NCBI GenBank assembly: GCA_905201895.1
Contig: CAJKPX010000050.1
Coordinates: 1-15,800 of the forward strand
Length of the DNA: 15,800 nt
From: an uncultured Eubacteriales bacterium
GTDB taxonomy: Bacteria; Bacillota; Clostridia; Oscillospirales; CAG-272
Reading direction: 5' to 3'
Shown here: one piece after another, positions 1-6,996 of the stretch
How the letters are laid out: each line of letters starts with the position of its first letter
Position numbering within the stretch: the first letter of the stretch is position 1
Translations under genes and position numbers: made by a program
The notes under the pieces: model-generated
What the model was told of the DNA's origin: nothing
Databases searched by the model: none
Seen by the model: the letters and a program-made list of their open reading frames with translations, nothing else

Positions 1-1
1 G

Positions 2-85
2 GGCGGGTTCAACCTCTTCTGCCTCGGCTACGAAACCGATCCACCAAAAAAAGCCACAAGGAAAACAAAAAAAGATAAAACGTAA
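2..85 (+). CDS. 3' end of an unknown protein gene (partial)
   Basis: The second frame is open from the left edge to a TAA at 83-85 and encodes a 27-residue tail. It begins GGFNLFCLGYETDPP and ends in a lysine-rich stretch (KKATRKTKKDKT). The stop overlaps the AAAGGAG ribosome binding site of trxA, which fits a tightly packed operon. The tail is not recognised. Notably, the FNLFCLGY peptide recurs at 12777-12800 in this window. The gene could be longer upstream, or this could be chance open frame; tight coupling to trxA and the recurrence argue it is real. Confidence 0.55.
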   Translation, partial: GGFNLFCLGYETDPPKKATRKTKKDKT

Positions 86-100
86 AGGAGACAAAACATC

Positions 101-409
101 ATGGCAGTAATTGAAATTACCGCGCAAAATTTTGAAGCCGAGGTTCTCGCCTCCACCACCCCCGTTTTGGTAGACTTTTGGGCACCCTGGTGCGGGCCCT
201 GCCGCATGCTTGGTCCCACGGTCGACGAGATCGCCGAGGAACGCACCGACATCAAGGTTGGCAAGGTCAACGTTGACGAGCAGGAGGAGCTCGCCGTTCG
301 CTTCGGCATCATGAGCATTCCCACGCTCATTGCCTTCCGCAACGGCACCCCCATTGATCAGCTGCTCGGCGTGCAGCCCAAGCAGGCGATCCTCGATATG
401 TTCAACTGA
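101..409 (+). CDS. trxA: Thioredoxin
   Basis: This is a 102-residue single-domain thioredoxin, the usual family length. The redox-active WCGPC motif sits at about residues 30-34 inside DFWAPWCGPCRMLGP, and the conserved cis-proline loop is visible as MSIPTLIAF near residues 72-80. There is no signal peptide, so it should act in the cytosol. It keeps protein disulfides reduced, with electrons from thioredoxin reductase. AAAGGAG at 84-90 precedes the ATG by about 10 bases. It lies 15 bases after the partial upstream gene and 41 bases before the DUF4965 gene, so the three are probably cotranscribed. No promoter or terminator is seen between them. Identification is secure. Confidence 0.97.
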   Translation: MAVIEITAQNFEAEVLASTTPVLVDFWAPWCGPCRMLGPTVDEIAEERTDIKVGKVNVDEQEELAVRFGIMSIPTLIAFRNGTPIDQLLGVQPKQAILDMFN

Positions 410-450
410 AAAAGGAAAAAAATAAAGATACAGTCAAAGGAGACATCATC

Positions 451-2427
451 ATGCGTTTAAGACCACCCGCAACACCGCTGATTACCATTGATCCCAACTT
501 TTCGGTTTGGGCAGACACCGATCTGCTCAACGGCGCCGACACGGTACATTGGACAACGAAACCGATGCCGATCCGCGGATACCTCACGGTTGACAACACC
601 GACTATCGCTTTATCGGCGCACCTGCAACCGCCGACGAGCCTGCACTGAAGCAGACCGCATCCGACGTCAACGCCCTCACCACCACCTACGTGCTTGAGG
701 GTGCAGGCATCCGCCTCACCGCCGCATTTACATCGCCCATTCTCCCCACCGATCTCTATTATCTCACCCGCCCTGTCAGCTATCTCGCACTCAAGGTTGA
801 GTCGACCGACGGCAAGGCACACAAAACCTCGGTGAAGCTTGCAGTATCCGAGCAGATCTGCATGAACCAGGCGGGCGACGATGAGGTTGTGACCGAGTGC
901 TTCGCAAAGGACGGCATCAACCACGTAAAAATGGGCAGAAAAAATCCTCGCATGCTCGAGCGCATGGGTGACTATCTCGCAACCGAGTGGGGCTACTTCT
1001 ATCTTTCGGCAAAGAATGCAACTGTTGCAACCAAGGCAGCAGAAGGTATGACCTGGGTCACGCTTGAAGCGGCGGTTGAAGGGTCGGCGCTCGTAACCTT
1101 CTCCTACGACGATATCAAATCCATCGAATATTTCGGTCAGGCGCTCCCCTCTTGGTGGAACCGCAACGGCGCCTGCATCGTCGACGAAATCGCAAAGGCA
1201 CACGCCGAATACGATACGCTCCTTGCAACCTGCAACGAGTTCTCCGATCGACTCTTTATTGACGCAGTTCGTGCAGGCGGTGAAAAATACGCCGAGCTGC
1301 TCGAGCTTGCCTTCCGTCAGACGATTGCCGCACACAAGCTTGCGGTCGACGAGGACGGCAAGGTGCTCTGGATCTCCAAGGAGTGCTTCTCCAACGGCTG
1401 TGCCGCAACGGTTGACGTCTCCTATCCCTCTATCCCGCTTTTCCTGCTCTACAACCCTGAGCTGGTGCGCGGCATGATGCGCCCGATCTACAAGTACGCC
1501 GCATCCAAGGAGTGGAAAGAGGACCTCAAATACGATTTTGCTCCCCACGATGCAGGACGCTACCCCAAGCTCAACGGTCAGGTTTACGGTCTGAAGGACG
1601 GTGTGATGCTCTACGAGAAGCAGATGCCGGTTGAGGAATGCGGAAACATGTTGATCATGGAGGCTGCAACCGCGCTTGCCGACGGCGACGCATCCTTTGC
1701 AGCAGAACACCTCGACGTGCTCGAGGGCTGGGTGCAGTACCTCATCAAGAACGGCAGAGACCCCGAAAATCAGCTCTGCACCGATGACTTTGCAGGTCAT
1801 CTCGCACACAACTGCAACCTCACGCTCAAGGCGATCATGGGTATCGCAAGCCTGGGTATCATCTACGATATGCTCGGCAAGCAGGCAGAGAGCGAGAAAT
1901 ATCTCGCCATGGCACGTGAGCTCGCCCCCGATTGGGCAGAGCGTGCCGCAAACGGTGACGGTTCCTACCGTCTCGCGTTCGACAAGCCCGAAACCTTCTC
2001 GATGAAATACAACATCATCTGGGACAAGCTCTTTGGCACCGAAATCATGCCGCGCGGCGTGATCGCATCCGAGGTGGCATCCTACCGCCGTCACTTCCAG
2101 CCCTACGGACTCCCGCTCGACAGCCGTCAGCCCTACACCAAGAGCGACTGGCTGGTTTGGACGGCAACGCTTGCCGATGACCGCGAGACCTTTGAGGAAT
2201 TTGTTGCTCCCCTTTGGGATGCCTTCAACTTCATGCCCTCGCGCGTGCCGATGACCGACTGGTATTGGACGCTCACGGGTGAGCATAAGACGTATATGTC
2301 GCGCACCTACGTCTCGGATAACCCCGACGATCCATACCCCGGCAAGAGCTTCCGCAACCGTACCGTTCAGGGCGGTCTTTACATCAAGCTCCTCGAATAC
2401 AAGGGCATCATGAAGTGGAAGAAATAA
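451..2427 (+). CDS. DUF4965/DUF1793 glutaminase-like protein
   Basis: This is a 658-residue protein with the layout of the glutaminase-like family. There is an N-terminal DUF4964-type segment (DPNFSVWADTDLL, about residues 13-60), then a beta-rich DUF5127-like region to about 280. A helical toroid carrying DUF4965 and DUF1793 features follows (SYPSIPLFLLYNPELVRG, FAPHDAGRYP, MPVEECGN, and CTDDFAGHLAHNCNLTLKA). Family members are named after a fungal secreted glutaminase (GtaA), but the fold is that of six-hairpin glycosidases and the substrate of bacterial members is uncertain. Unlike the fungal enzyme it has no signal peptide, so a cytosolic role is likely. AAAGGAG at 436-442 sits 8 bases before the ATG. 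It follows trxA closely and ends just before a strong hairpin. The family call is firm; the activity is not. Confidence 0.88.
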   Translation: MRLRPPATPLITIDPNFSVWADTDLLNGADTVHWTTKPMPIRGYLTVDNTDYRFIGAPATADEPALKQTASDVNALTTTYVLEGAGIRLTAAFTSPILPTDLYYLTRPVSYLALKVESTDGKAHKTSVKLAVSEQICMNQAGDDEVVTECFAKDGINHVKMGRKNPRMLERMGDYLATEWGYFYLSAKNATVATKAAEGMTWVTLEAAVEGSALVTFSYDDIKSIEYFGQALPSWWNRNGACIVDEIAKAHAEYDTLLATCNEFSDRLFIDAVRAGGEKYAELLELAFRQTIAAHKLAVDEDGKVLWISKECFSNGCAATVDVSYPSIPLFLLYNPELVRGMMRPIYKYAASKEWKEDLKYDFAPHDAGRYPKLNGQVYGLKDGVMLYEKQMPVEECGNMLIMEAATALADGDASFAAEHLDVLEGWVQYLIKNGRDPENQLCTDDFAGHLAHNCNLTLKAIMGIASLGIIYDMLGKQAESEKYLAMARELAPDWAERAANGDGSYRLAFDKPETFSMKYNIIWDKLFGTEIMPRGVIASEVASYRRHFQPYGLPLDSRQPYTKSDWLVWTATLADDRETFEEFVAPLWDAFNFMPSRVPMTDWYWTLTGEHKTYMSRTYVSDNPDDPYPGKSFRNRTVQGGLYIKLLEYKGIMKWKK

Positions 2428-2435
2428 AAAATTTT

Positions 2436-2463
2436 GGGACCCGACTCCTGCGAGTCGGGTCCC
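2436..2463 (+). terminator. Strong hairpin after the glutaminase-like gene
   Basis: A perfect 12-bp GC-rich stem (GGGACCCGACTC / GAGTCGGGTCCC) with a CTGC loop begins 9 bases after the stop codon. On the + strand it is followed by TCTTACG rather than a U-run, so it may act as a weak terminator or an RNA 3'-end stabiliser. A run of A then T precedes it (2428-2435). Confidence 0.6.
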
Positions 2464-2473
2464 TCTTACGTCA

Positions 2474-2513
2474 AAAAAGGAGAAGCCAAACGGCGTGAAA
2501 AATTAGCGGAGAA
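2474..2513 (+). repeat. Bipartite repeat, copy 1
   Basis: AAAAAGGAGAAG (2474-2485), 17 bases of unrelated sequence, then TTAGCGGAGAA (2503-2513). The same two blocks, in the same order and with an 18-base spacer, occur on the minus strand at 3547-3587. The two copies form an inverted pair around the AT-rich gene at 2623-3231. Confidence 0.55.
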
Positions 2514-2546
2514 ATTATAGCCGGTTGCTTAATAATTGCTCCGCTA
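2504..2546. repeat. Long imperfect palindrome
   Basis: TAGCGGAG (2504-2511) pairs with CTCCGCTA (2539-2546). After one mismatch an inner AATTAT/ATAATT pair extends the stem around a 13-base loop. It overlaps the second block of the bipartite repeat and lies in a gene-free stretch, so it may be a transcript-end structure or part of a dispersed repeat. Confidence 0.45.
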
Positions 2547-2561
2547 TAAACAAATAAGTAT

Positions 2562-2590
2562 CCCGGACAGATTTTCAAGGTCTGTCCGGG
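2562..2590 (-). terminator. Hairpin terminator of the unknown membrane protein gene
   Basis: A perfect 10-bp stem CCCGGACAGA (2562-2571) / TCTGTCCGGG (2581-2590) has a 9-base loop. It lies 32 bases past the stop of the minus-strand gene at 2623. Read on the minus strand, the hairpin is followed by the T-rich TACTTATTTGTTTAT, consistent with an intrinsic terminator. On the + strand there is no U-run. Confidence 0.6.
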
Positions 2591-2622
2591 TTCTCATATC
2601 ATTAAAAAGCCAAAACACGATA

Positions 2623-3231
2623 TCATTGGTTTGTGTTGATAATATTTGCAATCTCTGATATCAAATGTTCTTTTGAGGTCAACACGCCCTTAACTACAAA
2701 TTTCTTTTTGTTAATTATTACAATAGTGCAATTCGTCTGAAATTTTAATACAATTCTTTTGGTTTTGTTTCTGCAAACGGCTCGAAATTTTCCATAAAAC
2801 TTTCCACCGCCTATAAAAATGTACCCCGTTACTTCTTTCTTTGTATAACGGGTTAACTGATCGAAAAATTCAGCATAACTACCAAGGAATATATCATGTA
2901 ATACAGAACAATATACGCTATTTTTGCAGTAGGTCAAATAAAGAAATTCAATCTTTAAAATAGAGAAATCTGTGATATACGATTGTAACAAAAAGTAAAG
3001 GATTGCAATTGGTATAGCAACCCATAATTCACGTTCAAAGCACATGGGAATCCAACATAACAACAAAATCAAATACTGGAATATAATAAATATTTTGCGC
3101 CCAAACTTTGAGGTAAGACCTTGTCCTTTGCGCCACGCTTCTTCACGTTCTTTTTTGCCCCAAATTATCTTGTCAGAAAAAAAGCGATTTGTTCTATTAT
3201 AGTATTCGATATAAAAATCTTTTCTTTGCAT
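2623..3231 (-). CDS. Unknown AT-rich two-TM membrane protein
   Basis: This 202-residue protein is not recognised. A basic, aromatic N-terminus (to about residue 45) is followed by two adjacent hydrophobic segments, near 47-66 (IFIIFQYLILLLCWIPMCF) and 70-90 (LWVAIPIAILYFLLQSYI). A soluble C-terminal domain of about 100 residues follows, rich in beta-prone stretches (VTGYIFIGGGKFYGKF, IVLKFQTNCTIVIINKKKFVVKG). This topology resembles small YcxB-like membrane proteins, but I cannot assign it. AGGAGG at about 3243-3248 lies 11 bases before the ATG. Its strong AT bias and lysine/isoleucine content contrast with the GC-rich neighbours, and palindromes and a bipartite inverted repeat flank it, suggesting acquisition by transfer. 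Confidence 0.7.
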   Translation of the reverse strand: MQRKDFYIEYYNRTNRFFSDKIIWGKKEREEAWRKGQGLTSKFGRKIFIIFQYLILLLCWIPMCFERELWVAIPIAILYFLLQSYITDFSILKIEFLYLTYCKNSVYCSVLHDIFLGSYAEFFDQLTRYTKKEVTGYIFIGGGKFYGKFRAVCRNKTKRIVLKFQTNCTIVIINKKKFVVKGVLTSKEHLISEIANIINTNQ

Positions 3232-3288
3232 TTTGCAACTATCCTCCTACTGTGTGATGTCTACACTTGGAATTTTATCGCAAGTTTC

Positions 3289-3307
3289 GCCTTTGTATTA
3301 CAAAGGC
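3289..3307. promoter_or_regulatory. Perfect 19-bp palindrome upstream of the AT-rich gene
   Basis: GCCTTTGTA-T-TACAAAGGC is a perfect inverted repeat with a one-base centre. It lies about 60 bases upstream of the ribosome binding site of the minus-strand gene starting at 3231. Position and symmetry suit a repressor operator; no matching regulator is seen in the window. Confidence 0.4.
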
Positions 3308-3349
3308 ATAGAGCAAAGCCCATACCCCTAAAGATGTACGAACGCATCC

Positions 3350-3477
3350 AAAGGCTCCCTTGTGTAAAGGGAGCTGTCGCGTTAGCGACTGAGGGATTGT
3401 TTTTGCTTAATTTCTTCATTTCACAATCCCTCCGTCAGCCTTCGGCTGCCACCTCCCTTTACACAAGGGAGGCTTTT
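3350..3477. repeat. MITE-like palindromic repeat element
   Basis: Inverted arms of about 50 bp open with AAAGGCTCCCTTGTGTAAAG (3350-3369) and close with the near-complementary CTTTACACAAGGGAGGCTTT (3457-3476), and continue through GAGGGATTGT (3391-3400) and ACAATCCCTC (3423-3432). Each arm holds its own smaller hairpins (for example GTCGC/GCGAC at 3376-3389, and CAGCC-TTCG-GGCTG at 3437-3449). No ORF of its own is seen. From memory, this kind of element is abundant in intergenic DNA of gut Clostridia; that needs a database check. No clear target-site duplication is visible. Confidence 0.7.
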
Positions 3478-3487
3478 CGTTAACCCC

Positions 3488-3516
3488 ATTATATCACAAA
3501 TCGGCAGAGAAAACAA
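3488..3516 (-). promoter_or_regulatory. Putative minus-strand promoter behind the MITE-like repeat
   Basis: On the minus strand TTGTTT (3511-3516), 17 bases, then an extended -10 TGATATAAT (TATAAT at 3488-3493). It would fire through the palindromic repeat toward the gene at 2623-3231, giving a leader of about 250 bases. The 13-base block TTTGTGATATAAT recurs exactly at the promoter of the ATPase gene (15598-15610). Confidence 0.4.
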
Positions 3517-3528
3517 GTTCTCTGCCGA
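3501..3528 (-). terminator. Hairpin downstream of gdhA
   Basis: A perfect 11-bp stem TCGGCAGAGAA (3501-3511) / TTCTCTGCCGA (3518-3528) with a 6-base loop lies about 80 bases after the gdhA stop. On the minus strand it is followed only by TTTGTGATATAAT, so the U-tract is short. It overlaps the putative promoter at 3488-3516. Confidence 0.5.
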
Positions 3529-3546
3529 ATTTTATGTGCCTGCCCA

Positions 3547-3587
3547 TTCTCCGCTAAGAATGCAGAGAGAACGGACTTCTCCTTTTT
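3547..3587 (-). repeat. Bipartite repeat, copy 2 (inverted)
   Basis: Read on the minus strand: AAAAAGGAGAAG (3576-3587), an 18-base spacer, then TTAGCGGAGAA (3547-3557). Both blocks match copy 1 at 2474-2513 exactly while the spacers differ. It lies in the gdhA 3' untranslated region. Confidence 0.55.
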
Positions 3588-3609
3588 AGTTCGTTATAAA
3601 TTGGTTTGA

Positions 3610-4962
3610 TCAGACCACACCGTAAGCGAGCATTGCGTCTGCAACCTTGAGGAAGCCTGCAATGTTTGCGCCTGCAACGAGGTCGCCCTCCATGCCGTAT
3701 TCCTTTGCTGCGGCAACAGAGCTCTCGTAGATGTTCTTCATGATGCCCTTGAGCTTGGCGTCAACCTCTTCTGCGCTCCAGCTGTAACGCATCGAGTTCT
3801 GCGACATCTCAAGTCCCGAAACGGCAACTCCGCCTGCGTTAACTGCCTTGGAGGGCGCAACCACAACGCCGTTTGCCTTGAGGTATGCAACTGCCTCGTT
3901 GGTGGTGGGCATGTTGGAAACCTCAACGTAATACTTAATGCCGTTTGCAACGATCTTCTCTGCATCTGCCATGCCAACCTCGTTCTGGGTTGCGCAGGGC
4001 ATGATCACGTCAACCTTCTCGCCCCAGGGCTTCTGACCTGCGAAGAAGGGCACGCCGAACTTGTCGGCATAGTCCTGCACGCGGTTGCGGCAGGATGCGC
4101 GCATCTCGAGCATGAAGTTGATCTTCTCGGGCGTGGAGATGCCGTCCTTATCGTAGATGTAGCCGTCGGGACCCGACAGGGTGACAACCTTGCCGCCCAG
4201 CTCGTTGACCTTGATAACCGTTCCCCAAGCCACGTTTCCGAAGCCCGAAATTGCAAAGGTCTTGCCCTTGATCTCCTCACCGAAGGACTTGAGCATTTCA
4301 ACCGTGTAGTAAACGGCGCCAAAGCCGGTTGCCTCGGGACGGATCAGCGAGCCGCCGTAGGAGCGACCCTTGCCCGTGAGCACGCCGGTGAACTCGTCGC
4401 GCAGTCTCTTATACTGACCGAACAGATATCCGATCTCACGTGCACCAACGCCGATGTCACCTGCGGGAACGTCGGTGTCGGGACCGATGTATTTTGCAAG
4501 CTCGGTCATGAAGCTCTGGCAGAATGCCATCACCTCGCGGTCGCTCTTGCCCTTGGGATCAAAGTCGGAGCCGCCCTTACCGCCGCCCATGGGGAGACCC
4601 GTGAGCGAGTTCTTGAAGGTCTGCTCAAATCCGAGGAACTTGATGATGCTCTCCGTTACAGAGGGATGGAAGCGCAAACCGCCCTTGTAGGGACCGATCG
4701 CACTGTTGAACTGCACACGGTAGCCGCGGTTCACCTGAACCTTGCCCGCATCGTCCACCCACGGAACGCGGAATTTGATCACGCGCTCGGGCTCCACGAT
4801 CATGTCGATGATGCCCTTCTCAATCAGCTCGGGACGCTTTGCCACAACAGGCTCGAGCGACTCCAGAACCTCGCTTACGGTCTGATGAAACTCAGACTCA
4901 CCGGGGTTGCGCTTGATAACGTTCTCGAGAACCTTTGCCAGATATTCGTTTTGAATGCTCAT
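3610..4962 (-). CDS. gdhA: NADP-type glutamate dehydrogenase
   Basis: This 450-residue protein has the standard length of hexameric bacterial glutamate dehydrogenase. It interconverts 2-oxoglutarate plus ammonium with glutamate in the cytosol. The substrate domain shows YKGGLRFHP (K93), the catalytic PMGGGKGGSDFDPKG (K129) and PAGDIGVGAREIG (D169). The nucleotide-binding domain carries AISGFGNVAWG (about 237-247). Closeness to the well-known NADP-type GdhA proteins (long N-terminus, GGGKGGSDFDPKGKSD) supports assimilation, but cofactor preference is inferred. AAGGAGG lies just upstream of the ATG. It is monocistronic, with a consensus promoter about 110 bases upstream and a hairpin downstream. 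The GC-rich codon use matches the core genes. Confidence 0.96.
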   Translation of the reverse strand: MSIQNEYLAKVLENVIKRNPGESEFHQTVSEVLESLEPVVAKRPELIEKGIIDMIVEPERVIKFRVPWVDDAGKVQVNRGYRVQFNSAIGPYKGGLRFHPSVTESIIKFLGFEQTFKNSLTGLPMGGGKGGSDFDPKGKSDREVMAFCQSFMTELAKYIGPDTDVPAGDIGVGAREIGYLFGQYKRLRDEFTGVLTGKGRSYGGSLIRPEATGFGAVYYTVEMLKSFGEEIKGKTFAISGFGNVAWGTVIKVNELGGKVVTLSGPDGYIYDKDGISTPEKINFMLEMRASCRNRVQDYADKFGVPFFAGQKPWGEKVDVIMPCATQNEVGMADAEKIVANGIKYYVEVSNMPTTNEAVAYLKANGVVVAPSKAVNAGGVAVSGLEMSQNSMRYSWSAEEVDAKLKGIMKNIYESSVAAAKEYGMEGDLVAGANIAGFLKVADAMLAYGVV

Positions 4963-5076
4963 AATATGTTCCTCCTTGAGTTGCGTGCGTTGGATTGCAA
5001 GTTTGATCTACCAAAAATTCAAAAACAGATTGCTTTCATCAAAAAAAGCCGCCAAACACGCTCTAAAAACGAAATC

Positions 5077-5105
5077 ATTATAGCACACAGATTGCAGTTT
5101 GTCAA
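5077..5105 (-). promoter_or_regulatory. Consensus sigma-A promoter of gdhA
   Basis: On the minus strand TTGACA (5100-5105), exactly 17 bases, then TATAAT (5077-5082), with TGC just before the -10 (extended -10). Both hexamers are perfect. The leader to the gdhA start is about 105 bases; I see no recognisable riboswitch in it. Confidence 0.88.
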
Positions 5106-5158
5106 CCACTTTCCTGCAAAAAACGATTTTGGAAAACCTGTTTTTTCAAAAAAATCTC

Positions 5159-5187
5159 TTGCCAAAGGGATGAAAATGGTGTATAAT
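5159..5187 (+). promoter_or_regulatory. Promoter of the 5284-6952 operon
   Basis: TTGCCA (5159-5164), 17 bases, TATAAT (5182-5187). It is divergent from the gdhA promoter, with the two -35 boxes about 53 bases apart. The leader then carries a short hairpin CGGGCA-AG-TGCCCG (5207-5220) and GGCGC/GCGCC just after it. Confidence 0.75.
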
Positions 5188-5283
5188 AAAGCCTGTAATA
5201 AAAAAACGGGCAAGTGCCCGGCGCCGTCTGCGCCGTTGTGCCCTTTGATTTTGGAGTTTGATCGAGAAAGGAGACGGGCAAAA

Positions 5284-6429
5284 ATGGAATATGAATTTCA
5301 GAATGCGGTTGGAAAAAGCGTGGGTGAGGTAATGCGGGATATCTCGGATTTTCTCTCCTGCTCCTGCGTGATCCATCCCGAGCGTCAGATCGACCTGGCA
5401 TATATTCTGCCCGAGCTGAACATGGCGGAGCAGCTTTCCTTTGCCCTGCTCTCCGAGGCACAGCTGCAGGGCGTCGGGCTCGACGAGGCAGAGCGCTTCT
5501 ATCGCCGTGCGGTGCAAAATCGCATTCCGAGCGAAACCGTTGAGAGCATGCTCGCGGCATTCCGCAGCCCCAACGGCGAGGCATACCGTCTCTACCGCGT
5601 CAAATACGGCAATCGCTTCACTCTGCTCGACGGCTCCTATTGGTCCACCTGTCTTGCGCTGGGCATCGACGCCGAGCGTATTGAGGACGTTCTGCAATAT
5701 CTGCGCCTCTTTACGGTCTGCCTCATGGAATATGCCTATATGGGCGATCGCAATCCGGAGGAGACCTACACGTGGAAATATTACGAATCCTTCCGCCGCA
5801 TGCTTGACGATCTCACGGCCCCCCCCGAGCCCGAGCCTCTGCCGATCCGCGTGCGTGCGCTCGGCGGCACGGCAGGCAAGCGCGAGGGCGAGGGCTATGC
5901 CCTCTCTCTCGGCATCGACCTGGAAAATCCCAACCCCGACCGCATGGCGTATGACATAGAGCTCGACGTGGTGCTCAAGGATCGCGAGGGACGGGTGATC
6001 ACAACCGTGAAGGATCGCATCCGCTCCATCGACCCCGCAACCGTTTATCACTACGGTGTAACACGCAGAATTCGCGGTGCGGCAACGGCAAGCATTTCGG
6101 CTTCGGCGAAGGCTGACATGCATCTCAAGCTCTCCACCCCGATCATGAAGCATATTCGACTCGAGAGCTTCCGTCAAGTCAAGCAGGAGGGCATCACCAC
6201 GGTGCGCGGCGACCTTTGCAGCGGATATGACAAGCCTCTCTCCTCGCTCACCCTCCACTATCAGTTTCTTTCAGCCGACAACAAAATTCTCGGCGGCGGC
6301 AGCGAATGGCTTGCCGACGGTCTTGCGGCAAACGGAGCCATCTCGTTTGAGAGCACGCTACCGCTCGCGGTGAAAAACGCAACCAAGGTAGTCTATTCGC
6401 TCGATTTCGATGCGATGGAGTTGATTTGA
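5284..6429 (+). CDS. Unknown 381-aa protein, possible FxLYD-like C-terminus
   Basis: The open frame extends far upstream, but the start is set at the ATG at 5284 because AAAGGAG (5268-5274) precedes it by 9 bases and the promoter lies at 5159-5187. The 381-residue product has an acidic, mostly helical N-terminal half (to about 185), with cysteines in DFLSCSCVIHPERQ. A PPEPEPLP linker follows, then a beta-rich half. Its end (about 335-375, LTLHYQFLSADNKILGGGSEW) resembles FxLYD/DUF3426-type beta-sandwich domains, which is only a pattern impression. There are no signal peptide and no TM segments. A run of eight C at 5819-5826 lies in the linker. It is translationally close to the YgjV gene (13 bases). 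Function unknown. Confidence 0.8.
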   Translation: MEYEFQNAVGKSVGEVMRDISDFLSCSCVIHPERQIDLAYILPELNMAEQLSFALLSEAQLQGVGLDEAERFYRRAVQNRIPSETVESMLAAFRSPNGEAYRLYRVKYGNRFTLLDGSYWSTCLALGIDAERIEDVLQYLRLFTVCLMEYAYMGDRNPEETYTWKYYESFRRMLDDLTAPPEPEPLPIRVRALGGTAGKREGEGYALSLGIDLENPNPDRMAYDIELDVVLKDREGRVITTVKDRIRSIDPATVYHYGVTRRIRGAATASISASAKADMHLKLSTPIMKHIRLESFRQVKQEGITTVRGDLCSGYDKPLSSLTLHYQFLSADNKILGGGSEWLADGLAANGAISFESTLPLAVKNATKVVYSLDFDAMELI

Positions 6430-6442
6430 CAAAGGAGCGTAC

Positions 6443-6952
6443 ATGAAGCTAATCGGACAAATTCTCGCCCTCGGCGGCGTTCTCTTTACCGTTCTGACCT
6501 ACCAGATACGCACCAATCGGAGGATTCTGCTCTCGCAATCGGCAAGCTCGCTCTGCTTTTGCTTGAGCTATCTTCTGCTCGGTGCCTACCCCGCCGCCGT
6601 GCTCAACGTGATTGCAATCGCACGCAACCTGACCTTTTCCCACACCGCTAACAAACCGCGCGGGCGCCGTGCTCTTCCCCCGCTTTTTGCCGTGCTGATG
6701 GCGCTTGGCGGCATGATGAGCTGGCAGGGACCTGCGTCGCTGCTCGTTATCGTGGCACTGATCCTCAACACGCTTGCGCTCGGCATGCATAATCCGCGTC
6801 TGCTTCGCGGGAGCATCCTGATCACATCTCCGATGGTGCTCGCCTACAACTGCACCGTCGGCTCCTACGGCGGCATCATCAACGAGTCGCTCGCCATCGC
6901 CTCTGCGATCGTCGGGTTGATCCGCTACCGCAAAGACACCAAAACAGAATAA
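6443..6952 (+). CDS. YgjV-family inner membrane protein
   Basis: This is a 169-residue, strongly hydrophobic protein. The N-terminus IGQILALGGVLFTVLTYQIRTNRRILL followed by SASSLCFCLSYLLLGAYPAAVLNVIAIARN matches the Imp-YgjV family of small multi-pass inner membrane proteins of unknown function. About five hydrophobic segments are visible (near 4-20, 35-60, 73-92, 95-112 and 120-160), with a basic cytosolic tail (RYRKDTKTE). AAAGGAG at 6431-6437 sets the start. It follows the unknown gene by 13 bases, so they form an operon ending at the hairpin at 6959. The family call is good; the transported or sensed substrate is not known. Confidence 0.85.
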   Translation: MKLIGQILALGGVLFTVLTYQIRTNRRILLSQSASSLCFCLSYLLLGAYPAAVLNVIAIARNLTFSHTANKPRGRRALPPLFAVLMALGGMMSWQGPASLLVIVALILNTLALGMHNPRLLRGSILITSPMVLAYNCTVGSYGGIINESLAIASAIVGLIRYRKDTKTE

Positions 6953-6958
6953 AAAATT

Positions 6959-6996
6959 GACCGTCCCGCTTCAAAGCACGGGACGGTCGGTTTTTT
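6959..6996. terminator. Bidirectional intrinsic terminator
   Basis: A perfect 10-bp stem GACCGTCCCG (6959-6968) / CGGGACGGTC (6979-6988). On the + strand it ends in GG then TTTTTT; on the minus strand it is followed by AATTTTTTATT. It serves the convergent operons ending at 6952 (+) and 6995 (-). Confidence 0.92.

Noticed and set aside
457..2286. 609-aa open frame on the minus strand opposite the glutaminase-like gene
   Set aside because: It is antisense to a clearly recognised gene, shows no family features and lacks a ribosome binding site; long antisense frames are common in GC-rich codon use.
4666..5283. N-terminal extension of the 381-aa gene to 587 aa
   Set aside because: It would run antisense through gdhA and both promoters; the ATG at 5284 has a good ribosome binding site and its own promoter.
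5819..5826. Phase-variable poly-C tract as a stand-alone finding
   Set aside because: Eight C in GC-rich coding DNA (Ala-Pro-Pro) is unremarkable without evidence of length variation.
5146..6258. 370-aa minus-strand frame
   Set aside because: Shadow of the 5284-6429 gene, with no start signals or family features.
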